The notes beneath the pieces were generated by a model, which worked only from the letters and a program-made list of their open reading frames with translations, had not been told where the DNA came from and ran no database searches. Shown here piece after piece: positions 23,678 to 33,723 of a DNA stretch of 64,000 bases (positions within the stretch are counted from its first letter, which is position 1; the number at the start of each line of letters is the position of its first letter). Source of the DNA: Gigaspora rosea (taxonomy: Eukaryota > Glomeromycota > Glomeromycetes > Diversisporales > Gigasporaceae). Made by a program: the position numbers and the translations under genes. The stretch spans positions 28,674-92,673 of the forward strand of contig QKWP01000065.1 of assembly GCA_003550325.1 (NCBI GenBank), in the 5' to 3' direction.

Positions 23678-24694
23678 GGGGAATTTACAGATATGGGCCC
23701 AAAAATGAAAATAATTACAAATAAGGACCCAAAATGAAAATAATTACAAATAAAGGCCCAATTTTTGAAAATTATTACAATTAAGGGCCTAAATATACTG
23801 TCAAATTTGCTAGCCAATTTAAACATAATGGTATTCTGATCAATTGCCTCATTTCGTGATTAAATAGATGTTTTAGAGTTATTATTCATTAGTCAGAATT
23901 AAAAGAAAACATAAAAATCCGACTGACATTTTGAGCAAAACGAAAAATTAACTGTGTGACCTAATAGCTTTTGGTGTTTCGGCCTCTACTTCAAAGGAAT
24001 ATGATTTAAATATCACGAGGTCGAAGTACTTATTTAACTAATGGCACAGTAAACTTTACAAGGTATGATCCACATGCTTTGAATGCTTCCATAGAAGTTA
24101 AACAAGTCGGATCATAAGGAATCAGACTTACTATATGAATGTAGATAATTTTGCGCTTGTTTGCTGAAATAGTAAAAGAGTATGAACTGGTTTAGTTTGT
24201 AAAGCAAATAGCCAACAGCATATTTTGTTTGTTCGTTCTGAACTTATAAGAAGAAAGAAATTCGACAGAATAACTATCCAGGGTCGAATAGACATTTTTA
24301 AGTTAGTAAAATCATATCGATCTGTAATTTTGTATTTGACATAGTTTTTGTTATAAGCAAGCAGGCTTTTAAGAAATATACTGTATCAGAATAAATTTAT
24401 AGCGAAATAATTGGTTGACAAATCGAATATACATTTTTATTGTGCATTTGAATTCATATTTGAATTACTAATAGATTATTATTACATTTCTTATGTTAAA
24501 AATTAGTGACTATATTACAATCATATTCGTATCATCAAAGCGGGCCTAAATCATAGGTTCTTAAAAGCACATAATAATTTTGGGCCCTTATCTATAATAA
24601 TTTTCAAATATCGGGCCTCTATCTGTAATTATTTTCATTTTGGGCCCTTATTTGTAATTATTTTCATTTTTGGGCCCTTATTTGTAAATTCCCC
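23678..24694. mobile_element. Element with GGGGAATTTACA ends and GGGCCC subterminal repeats, 1017 bp
   Basis: Ends GGGGAATTTACAGATATGGG and CCCTTATTTGTAAATTCCCC are inverted. Each end carries three or four direct repeats of a unit of about 27 bases containing GGGCCCAAAATGAAAAT and AATTACAAATAA. The middle (about 700 bases) has no frame. Flanks TAAAATTTT and TAAAAATTT suggest an 8-9 bp duplication. It lies in the region between the two divergent genes of the CACTA-like element. Confidence 0.75.
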
Positions 24695-24786
24695 TAAAAA
24701 TTTTCTTTGTTATAAATTCATTTTAACCAAAAATTCATTAAAATTCTAATAGTTCAATAATTATATTATTTTATAATTATTATAGA

Positions 24787-24985
24787 GAGTTTTACTAAAA
24801 CGCACCTATGGTGTTTTGCACTATATTACACAAAAGCCAATTTATTTTTTAAAAAAACCTTCATAACTCAAAATTTTGCTACCTTAAAATTTATTTTTAT
24901 AAAAATTTATTTTTTGTTTTTGTTATATAGATTTGCAAATCTAATTTGGTAAAACACCAATTTCTCAATAAAAATATATTATAAT
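24787..24985. mobile_element. Decayed MITE family Y copy
   Basis: Starts with TTTTACTAAAACGCACCTAT and GGTGTTTTGCAC, matching 40967-41308 and the left part of 52690-52750. The right side keeps TTTTTGTTTTTGTTATA, AGATTTG.AAATCTAATTT and GGTAAAACACC. The far end is eroded. Confidence 0.55.
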
Positions 24986-25054
24986 AAACCGGATATTGAT
25001 ATAAGTTTATATAATAATATCGGGAATTTTTTATCTAAAAATTCCAAAAAAATT

Positions 25055-25535
25055 ACAGATATTGATGTAACTAAAGTTCAATCGAACTAAAGTTCGATCA
25101 TATATTATTGGGAATTTTTTAGATAAAAAAATTCCCGATATTAGTGCATAAAAAATTTATCACATATTATAGATATTGATTGATGTAACTAAAGTTCGAT
25201 TATAATTAATATCAGGATTTTTTTATTGCACAAAAAAAATATATATATCATGACAGATATTGATGTAACTAAAGTTCGATCATATATTATCAGGAATTTT
25301 TTTATCTAAAAAAAATCCCGATATTAGATATTAATCGATCGTAATTAATATCAGGATTTTTTATTGCACAAAAAAAAAATATATCATGACAGATATTGAT
25401 GTAACTAAAGTTCGATCATATAATATCATGAATTTTTTTAGTTAAAAAATTCCCGTACCATATATTACAGATATTGATATAACTAAAGCTCGATCGTAAT
25501 TAATATCAGATTTTTTATTGTGTAATTTCTCAATA
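25055..25535. repeat. Tandem repeats of about 130 bp between divergent genes
   Basis: Three to four imperfect units of ACAGATATTGATGTAACTAAAG, TTCGATCATATATTATC, GGAATTTTTTA and AATCCCGATATTA. They contain the same ATATCGG/CCCGATAT motif found at the element ends and lie about 270 bases upstream of gene 1, so they may be part of its control region or internal protein-binding sites. Confidence 0.65.
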
Positions 25536-26171
25536 TAATATTGCCATAAAGTCTTAATATTGATATAATATCTTCTATTTCATCAATTCTTTGTTTCGCC
25601 TATACGGTTTGGAAAGAAATATATCAACTATTTTATCAGCAATATGTAATTTTTTAAAGCGTTATAAATATAAATAGGATATGTTTCTTCATCTTGTTTT
25701 ATTCACAATTCTTTTTAGTTTTGTTTCAATTCACAATTCTTTTAAGTTTTGTTTCAATTCGCAAATCTTTTTTTCGCAGTTATTATTTTTTTACATATTA
25801 AAAACATGGATACAGTTGTTTCACATAGAAGACAATATAATGAAAAAAGGAGTGTGTTGGAAGTGGAAGCAAGAGAAGAAGGTCATCGTCTTTATCTTCT
25901 TCAAAAGGTAATATATATATCGGGATTTTATGTTTTGTGTAATTTTATATATTAAGCCAGGCTATTATATATTATATATATATATATAGATAGAAAGCGA
26001 AAACCTCCCGTTTCACCAATTTATATTAGCAGCAGCAGCAGTAATAACGAAAGTGGTAATAGCGATATTGAAAATATCGATATCGGTAGTGAAAATGATA
26101 TCATAGCAGCACTCCGAGTACGTTTTTTATGTTTGGATATAAGTATCGGGTCCTGATAGAAATATAAGATA

Positions 26172-26287
26172 GCATCCATAATTTACGTTAAACCAGTATT
26201 GTTATAGATAATACAAAAATAATACCATATGGTATTATTTTTGTATTATCTATAACATTACTACTGGTTTATCGTAAATTATGAATG
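26172..26287. repeat. Long imperfect palindrome in a gene 1 intron
   Basis: Arms of about 57 bases meet at CAT/ATG (26228/26229). The inner 30 bases on each side, including TAGATAATACAAAAATAATA, pair exactly and the outer part has short mismatches. Probably a foldback MITE with no loop. Confidence 0.85.
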
Positions 26288-26629
26288 TACTAGTAACAGC
26301 TGGTTTATTTTGCATGTAATATCGGATAATTTTTTTTTATTATAATAGACTGAAATCCTCTTAGTCATTGAGGGTCTAAACGAACGGGATAGACCAGACC
26401 CTGCCAAGCAATGGCATGAATTCAGAGATCATTTTATCACAAACTCCCTTCCAGCTATTATGCGTGATATTGCTTACCCTGCTACTAACGACCAAGCGCT
26501 ATATAATCCGGCAACACCATAAACATCAACATGAGATGTATTTGGAAAAAATGCAGCCGGCGAGGTGTGAATAACAAAAAAAAGAAAAAGAAAGAACACG
26601 CGGGCATCGCAAGTATATTATTATTAATA

Positions 26630-26805
26630 TACATGTTGTCTCCTGATGCCCAATTCAGAATCGGGCTGCCCCAGATGAGAATTTTGTAGCAGAATTAGGA
26701 CTTTAGATGACTTTAGGGTTAGGGTTAGGCTAGAGTTAGAGGTAGGATTAGGCCAGATTCCAAATTGGGACAAATTCTTATCTGGGACACAACATACATA
26801 TATAA
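26630..26805. mobile_element. MITE with internal TTAGGG repeats
   Basis: Left ATGTTGTCTCCTGATGCCCA...CCCAGATGAGAATTTTG resembles the complement of the right side (TGTTGTGTCCCAGATAAGAATTTG). The centre is TTTAGGGTTAGGGTTAGGCT and degenerate units to 26750. A 67-residue minus-strand frame is spurious. Confidence 0.55.
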
Positions 26806-27289
26806 ATATTGGCAATATACATCTCACTCTTATTATTATTTAATATTATCGTTATTATTATTCTTTTTTAATTTATTTCATTTTATTTTTACTCATTAAT
26901 TTAATTTAATTTAATTTTTCATTATATTTTTACTCATTAATTTAATTTAATTTATTTATTTTGTTATTTATTTTCACTTTATTTTAATTTTTTATTTTTT
27001 TTTAATTTATTTTTAGAAACGCCAAAGACGAATGAGTGGCTTTAAACATTTACTAACAACGCAAAGCCACTCATTATATAGAAATTTTCCAAAGAATATA
27101 TCCGAAGAACAAGCAATTGCTGATATTTACTGGGCATTGCGGTTTCGAGGTTACCATAGTATTGAAATTTCTAAAACTGATGCCAAAAAGGCTGATAGGG
27201 AGCGGAGAGACGAAAACCGCAATAGCAACAACAACCACAACGACCGGTGGTCAAAGTATTAGACAAAGACTAGCGATCCCGGAAGGTAA

Positions 27290-29095
27290 GATCTAAACCT
27301 ATATAAATATCGGCATTATGCTTATCCACGAGTAATTGTTTTTGAACCCGAACAAATTTTATTGATCTAAATTTAACATTAATGCTGCTAAAGGAAATGA
27401 GGCTTCAGGTTTTACCGGATTCAGCCTTAAAAAACCTGATAGTGACATATATTTTACCAATGGCTAAATCTAATAAATGATAAATCGAAAGCTGTCTTTT
27501 ATTTCTTTAGCAATGCAATGCTCACATATATATATATGATTTTTTTTAAAAAAAAATTTTTTTTTTACTTCTAGTTGAAAAATATATTATGGTCAGCCGA
27601 AAATGTGTTAGCCATAAAAAAGAAATGTACAAGATACCGGTGGGCAAATGCTCCAGGTTTAATCGATGAAAATACAGCTCCACCCAAAAATGTACTATCT
27701 TGGTTTATATCAAGGTCATAAGTAATATTAGCAGAAATTGTTTTATGCTTGTAGAAATATTTCGACATTTGATATTTATGCTGCCGAAATATCTAAATAT
27801 TATCGAAATCCTAAATTATGTCGAAATGTCTAAATTAAGAAATATATATTAAAAAACATATAGTAATAGGTTCGCTATCCAAACAAGCTCTAGCGATCAT
27901 ACTTTAACATCAATACCTCTAGTCTAGGACTAATTATTTGACTCTATACCAATCAACTCACGCATAAACTACTGACCTCTCGGTTCTAAAATTTTCTAAA
28001 CCCCAAGGTCCTAAACTATATGAAAACACAAGCATAAGCAAGATGTCTAACATACGCCCATATAGCTAAAGAGAATCAGGACGTCATCCTGCATTATCTG
28101 TTTCAGGTCCCTGCACTGCCATTGCAGCTGCGGAACTGTATGTAAATATCACAAAGTAGGGATGCAAATCGATTCTAAAAATCAAAATCAATGATCGAAA
28201 CCTCAAAATCGGTTTAGAATCGATGATCGAATTCTAAATCTTTATAGTTATTTCTTGTATTGAGTGGCCCGATTAGATTCTATTTTTATTATTTAATACT
28301 GTAAGTTATTAGGTTTTACAAATAATATGAAGCAATGTACAAAGTTTTCTGGCACTTTGCAAAAATATGTGACCTCTGCAGATCATGGTGTCATTTAAAA
28401 TCACAAGAAATCAGCTGATTTTTTCAATTTTAAAGATTTCAGATAAACCATAGACGTTTTTGATGAAAATGATGTTCAATAGGGAATTAAAATTTTACTG
28501 TATAAATCACAGGGTCACACTTTTTTGCAAAACGCTATAATTAAATAGAATCTTCATATTTACAACTTTAAAGCAAATTATATAAATAATAATACGTATT
28601 ATTAATAACAAACATAGACATTATAAAATGGCTACTGGTAAGTATAAACTATCAGTTTAAAGTTTAAATTAAATAATGCGCATTAACAACAAATACAGCC
28701 ATTAGAAATGGCTAAGTACAAAATATGGGCTTAATATTTTTAATAACATGTGATTTAATAATAAACACCATATTTAAAAGCATAGAACATTTATTAAAAT
28801 TTTAGACTTCTAAATATAGATAATATAAAACGATTATATACTAATGCTACATATATATATACATATATAATTATTTTTATTGTTTATTTTAATTTAGACA
28901 TTTAGTCATATAGCATTATATCTAGTCAACTATTTAGACATTTAGTCACATAGTATTTATTTAGTCAACTATTTAGACATTTAGGCAAATTTAGACTTTT
29001 GACATTTCGAAAAAAAATAATGCTATGTCGAAATATATTTAGACACTAATTGCCTAAATAGTTGACTAAATTAAGTATTTCGACTAACAACATTA
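27290..29095 (+). other. Long AT-rich intron-like stretch of gene 1
   Basis: No convincing coding sequence. It includes a CTAAATATT/GTCGAAAT-rich patch (27760-27850, 28900-29090) with repeated TTTAGACATTTAGTCA units and an ATCGATT cluster at 28160-28230. This may be a large intron filled with unidentified repeats or may include lost exons. Confidence 0.35.
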
Positions 29096-29504
29096 GTCAT
29101 ATGCTAACCCGATGGTTGCATTACTGATAGCGATAGTGATAACTCCCTCCCAATAACAATAATAATAACCTCTCTCCTGATAACAATAATGATAATCCCC
29201 TCCCAATAACAAAAATAATAACTCCGCTCCCGATAATGATAGCCCTAATAATGAAAACACTGATAACGATGACCCTAATAGCGACAACCCGGAAAGTACT
29301 GATAGTGACTATATACCTGTTATAGCTGGGCCCAGTAACATCCACTATAGCACATATAGGACACATTCAAAATTAAAAAAATCAAAAAAAATTCGACTAC
29401 CAGAGGTAAAAATAGTAATACTGTTAGTTTAATTATAACTATGCGAAACTAACCTTGGCTCTGAATTTGACATAAAGCATTCAATCAACTGGCTACCTTT
29501 AATA

Positions 29505-29720
29505 AATTTAGTAATACTATTAAAGGTAAGTCGAAAAAGGTTGTTGATGAAAAAGGTAAATCTAAAAAGGTTGTTGATGAAAAGGTAAATCGAAAGAGGT
29601 TGTTGATGAAAAAGGTAAATCTAAAGAGGTTGTTGATGAAAAAGGTAAATCAAAAGAGGTTGTTGTTGACAAAGGTAAGGAAAAAGAGATTGTTGATGAA
29701 AAAGATAAAAAGAAAGAAAT
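29505..29720 (+). repeat. 30-bp coding repeats in gene 1
   Basis: Seven units of AAAGGTAAATC(T/G)AAAGAGG + TTGTTGATGA, encoding KGKSKEVVDE. The third unit lacks one A, which moves the reading frame; later units are then read in another frame. Either a real mutation or an error in an A run. Confidence 0.75.
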
Positions 29721-30214
29721 TGGTATGTGTCGGTTAATTTTTATACTAATAATGTATTAAATTACACAGTTGACTTTTACGAATTATTATTCATTGTATA
29801 TATTTTTCTGGTATTAGAAAATTCAATGCTCTATCGAAATCCTTCTCAAATATCAGAAGGTGAACCTATAATTAGTCAGCAAAAATCTAACTTATCATTA
29901 GGTAATTAAGTAAAATGCATTAACTAATGCATAATTCAAATTATTAATTTTGTTTTCCATATAGGTGAATCCAGCTGTTAGGATCCCGACGAGAACGAAA
30001 TTGTGAAGACTCTTGCGAGCTCCACAAATTTTTTAAAAAGTTTGTTAGAATCAGAGGAGGAAGAGGAAAGCAGCGACAACTAAAAAAAAAAAAGCAAATT
30101 GATCTTTTTTTTCTTATTCGTTTTATTTGCAATTTTTTTAATACATATAATAAATAAATATATTATCTAAGGCTATATATATTATGATAATAAAGATGTA
30201 TTTTTTTCTTATAC

Positions 30215-30855
30215 CATTTATATGCCGATATTCTTATATTATGCTATTAACGTATAAGTTGAATATCGGAATAATAAAAAAAAGAAAAACTATATACAGT
30301 TATTTGCCTTTATACATACCGATATCCTTATATTATGCTATTAACGTGTAAGTTGAATATCGGAATAATAAAAAAAAGAAAAACTATATACTGCTATTTG
30401 CCCTTATACATACCGATATCCTTATATTATACTATTAACGTGTAAGTTGAATATCGGAATAATAAAAAAAAGAAAAACTATACAGTTATTTGCCTTTATA
30501 CATACCGATATCCATATATTATACTATTAACTTGTAAGTTGAATATTGGAATAATAAAAAAAAGAAAAACTATATACTGCTATTTGCCCTTTTATATGCC
30601 TATATCCTGCTTTGATGCCGGCTCCTGTTAGTTTACCATTATTATCCCTTCTATAGTAACCCGATATTTATATCAGAATAATATTAATAAACAAAAAGTA
30701 TATTATTTTATATCTGATATCTTACCTTTATATTGCACTAATACTAATATCTGTTATTTTACTGATATCATCCTTTCTATATTATCCCGATATGCATATC
30801 AGTATAATAATAGGATTATATAGGCATATCTCGATAGTCATGCATTCGACCTGTG
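30215..30855. repeat. Right subterminal repeats of the CACTA-like element
   Basis: Four units of 91-97 bases (30218-30600), each with ACCGATATCCTTATATTATG, CTATTAACGTGTAAGTTG and AATATCGGAATAAT, then scattered CCGATAT/ATCAGTATAAT motifs to the terminal ACCTGTG. They mirror the ATATCGG-rich left end. Confidence 0.75.
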
Positions 30856-30858
30856 CAT

Positions 30859-31558
30859 AAAACCGTAAATTAAATTTTGAGATATGTCTTGCTATCCATC
30901 CAAGACAATTGTGACATCGGTAAGAGATGCCATCATTTTGAGTTTATTAGCCAGATAAATAGAAAAAGAATAATTAAGAATTTTAGTGTGCAACATTTCA
31001 GCAGAGGGTGGGTTGTAGTTTGGAGCAAGTTCTCAAGAAAGTAGGGGTTGTTGACGATTTTAAATAGAAGATTGCCATAAATAATATCTAGTAACTTTTT
31101 ATCAACTTTGGCTTGTCTATCTTGTGGAATTGGTTTATACCAATTTAACAGACTTTCCTGGCGTTTTACTACAGAGGCAGAAGGGCTATTCGCTGCACTA
31201 TTAGATCTATAAATTTCAAATTAGTTAAGTATTTTATAATATTTATAAATACTATATAATAATGTACTGTGACGGTTCTTGATCCAAACTAATCCAAGCT
31301 CTTTTATTACGAGTTTTAGGGACTGAACTGGCTGCTTTTCTAATATAAGCTTTTTTCATTAGCAGGCCAGCTAGTACATGCAATAACATGGCTATGTAGC
31401 TTTTCGGGTCTACTAGGGAGTTTGGATTTACAATAGATACACTTGGCTTTATACCTATTGCCCACAACTTTTTCAAAAGAATGCCAAAATCCAGTCCAAC
31501 AATGGTCATGATTTGTCATATTTGGGCGAACAAAACCATTAGACGGTTGGGACTCCAT
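30859..31558 (-). pseudogene. hAT transposase relic, 5' half with BED finger
   Basis: From the minus-strand ATG at 31558: a BED-type finger (FWHSFEKVV, CIYCKSKLPSRPEKLHSHVIAC), a frameshift near 31340, then YIRKAASSVPKTRNKRAW. After an intron (about 31250-31210) comes RSNSAANSPSASVVKRQESLLNWY, then a frameshift, then MLHTKILNYSFSIYLANKLKMM and VTIVLDG-stop-QDISQNLIYGFM, where the CACTA-like insertion interrupts it at 30858. The stop sits where related transposases have Trp. It continues in frame at 14561. Confidence 0.85.
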
Positions 31559-31559
31559 A

Positions 31560-32260
31560 ATGTTATTATGAATTTAAAGTTTTATATGATATAAGTTTAT
31601 TATTTACTTTGAATTTTAAACTGAACAAAATTCACGCAATAACATTTTTTTTCAACATAATATATAGAAAATTCAATGCTAATTACTAAACTACTTTATT
31701 AATACGAAGGACCTTCTTGGCTTTCATAATGACAAATAAAGATTGAATTCATATAATAGATGTTCAATACATGGTGCAAACAAATTCTTCTTGAATATAT
31801 AAAAATCTACAGGCGAAAGAATATATAATTTTGCTAACTAATAATGGGTTTATTTTTATACTGTAGCAAGCATTCCATATATGATAAAAAAAAAATTGAT
31901 AATCAGCTATTGTAATGGAAGGTGTTGTATATTTTTTATCGAACTATTAATCGAAGAGTCTTAATAAAAACGAGATTATAATACACAATAGTTTGAAGAG
32001 ATTAGATTTTTTTTTATTGAATGCACTTCCTGTAAAGAATATATCCATTAAAATATCTTTATCAACAGTATTACCTAATTTCATCAAGTAAAACTTTATT
32101 AATCACGCAATGTTTATGTTAATATGCATATAGCTTCGTACAAGGTGGCTTTAACTAAATTTTCAAAGGGATCGTGTATGCTAGTCTCATGTTAACATGT
32201 GCGTGGCTTTTGAAAAACTGGATTTAGACCAAAAAAGAAATTCAATTAAATGTATGCACA
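31560..32260. other. AT-rich gene-free stretch
   Basis: No coding signal, TIR or tandem array seen. Upstream flank of the hAT relic; any left terminus of that hAT element was not recognised. Confidence 0.35.
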
Positions 32261-32265
32261 CACGA

Positions 32266-32740
32266 ACGTATGCATTATTTATTTGCTAAGCCACTTAAGT
32301 GGCATGCCAAATTGATTTTTGGCATGCCACTATTACCATGCCACTATTGGCATGCCTGTGCCACTGTGCCAAACACCCTAAACCTAACCCTAACCAATTA
32401 TAGTATATATTGGTTACACAACATATGCACTTATATTGTACAAAGGCCCGGTGCATTGTTTTCGCAAAAATAATTTTTGGTTACGGTATATGCTACTAGT
32501 AATGTTATACAAGTCTTATTTTAGTAACCTAACCCTAACCTAAAAACTAATTATTTAAAGCATAGCGGCAATGTTTATTAGCAACAAATCAGTATCCAAT
32601 CACAGTACATATACTGGTTATACAATATATGCACTTACATTATACAAAGGCCCAGTGCATTGTTTTTGCAAAAATAATTTTTGGTTACACACTGCTAATG
32701 TTATATAACATTATACAAGCCTTATTTTGGTAATCTAATC
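32266..32740. repeat. TGGCATGCC cluster, CCCTAA patches and a 203-bp duplication
   Basis: Six GGCATGCC/CCATGCCA motifs at 32295-32360, then CTAAACCTAACCCTAACC at 32380-32396. Next, about 130 bases (32402-32530), including ACAAAGGCCCGGTGCATTG, are repeated at 32605-32735. A second CCTAACCCTAACC patch lies at 32527-32540. Confidence 0.65.
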
Positions 32741-32881
32741 AAGTTGGATTAATTGAAAATAATTAAAATTAAGTACATTTATTGGTGAGATTTGATATTC
32801 CTCACCTGTATTATGCTATTTCAAAATTTCACTAGGGTAACCCCTATCGAGTTATTAACAAAAAATGCTCTTTTCGCGATT

Positions 32882-32955
32882 ATATTTTAAATTTAATCCT
32901 AACCCTAACTTTAATTTTAATTCTAATTTTAACTCTAACCCTAATATATAATTAG
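32882..32955. repeat. Telomere-like patch
   Basis: AATCCTAACCCTAACTTTAA followed by degenerate TTTAATTCTAA units and AACTCTAACCCTAATA. Flanking TTCCTCACCTG (32790) and CACCTGAG-type sequence (32985) may be remnants of a MITE's ends. Confidence 0.6.
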
Positions 32956-33045
32956 AATTTTATTTTTATTTGAAGAGAGGTATGAACAATTCACCTGAGT
33001 AATGAATAAATTATTTCATTAAAATTATAATATACAATATTATAT

Positions 33046-33690
33046 TAAGGGAAAATAAATTTGTCGCACCCGCGACATGTCGCACCCCTGCTTCGACCAA
33101 TCAAATCGCATGATTTTATAGCCAAAAAATTTTATTTTTTAAAAATTTAAAATTTTACTTAATAAAGTATAAAATATATATAAAATAGCAAGTCATATAA
33201 CGTAAAATTTTATTCTGAACAACTTTTTCTAAGTTGTAAAGATAGGTTGTCTTAGTAAAAAAAACGTTTTATAAGAAAAATCAAAAATTTCCAAAGTTAG
33301 CACATATAAAACTTTTTTTTTACTAAATCAATCTACTTTTTAAATTAAAAAGAAGTTGTTTAGCGTAAAATTTTACATGTAATACTTGAACGTAAAGATA
33401 GATTATATTAGTAAAAAAAAAGTTTTATATGAGCTAACGATCGAAATTTTTGATTTTTCTTATAAAATGGTATTTTTTTACTAAGACAATATATCTTTAT
33501 GACTTAGAAAAAGTTGTTCAGAATAAAATTTTACATTATATGCTTTGATATCGCTTATTTATTTTTACATTTTACTAGTAAAATTTTTAATTTTTAAAAC
33601 TTAAAATTTTTGTCTACAAAATCGTGCGATTTGATTGGTCAGAATCAGGGGTGCGACATGTCATGGGTGCAACAAATTTCTATTCCCTTA
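33046..33690. mobile_element. Foldback MITE with GTCGCACCC ends, 645 bp
   Basis: Ends TAAGGGAAAATAAATTTGTC and the complement of the right end (TAAGGGAATAGAAATTTGTT) lead into GCACCC..GACATGTCGCACCCCTG on both sides. Pairing extends through ACCAATCAAATCGCA and, with gaps, across nearly the whole element, including AAAAATCAAAAATTTC blocks near 33280 and 33445. No coding capacity. Confidence 0.85.
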
Positions 33691-33723
33691 TATTAAAATC
33701 TAAAAATAGAAACTTTTTGTATA

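Larger units (their letters stand above)
25806..30082 (+). pseudogene. CACTA-like element gene 1, divergent relative of gene 2
   Basis: Plus-strand exons with GT-AG borders. 25806-25905 starts MDTVVSHRRQYNEKRS and is basic and acidic by turns. About 25990-26117 reads KRKPPVSPIYISSSSS then acidic. About 26350-26520 reads TEILLVIEGLNERDRPDPAKQWHEF. 27018-27285 reads KRQRRMSGFKHLL, then ISEEQAIADIYWALRFRGYHS, KTDAKKADRERR and an Asn-rich stretch. 29100-29400 is an Asp/Asn/Ser-rich, probably frameshifted, exon ending SKLKKSKKIRLPE. 29505-29720 holds ten-residue repeats (KSKEVVDEKG type) broken by a one-base shift. The last exon (29963-30082) ends in Glu/Asp-rich LLESEEEEESSDN with one stop inside. 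The block IS-x2-QA-x2-DI...YHS-x-E...ERR is shared with gene 2. Function unknown; no transposase domain seen. Confidence 0.6.
14565..30855. mobile_element. CACTA-like DNA transposon, 16.29 kb, two divergent related genes
   Basis: The left end is CACAGGTTCAAT and the right end, read inward, is CACAGGTCGAAT. Both sides carry the trinucleotide CAT (14562-14564, 30856-30858). CACTA/EnSpm elements start with CAC and duplicate 3 bp. Deleting the element and one CAT joins GGT TTT ATG to TCT TTA GAA, restoring the minus-strand hAT frame (YGFM + SLEYVLDIVDL). About 600 bases at each end are packed with ATATCGG(GATA)-type motifs in both orientations, as expected of subterminal repeats. Inside are a plus-strand gene (25806-30082) and a related minus-strand gene (about 23360-15355, cut by a hAT element). 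I see no DDE transposase, so the element may be non-autonomous or its transposase may be lost. Family name is inferred; the boundaries are well supported. Confidence 0.85.

Noticed and set aside
30218..30600. A CRISPR-like array
   Set aside because: Units of about 95 bases repeat end to end without unique spacers, and the sequence is eukaryotic.
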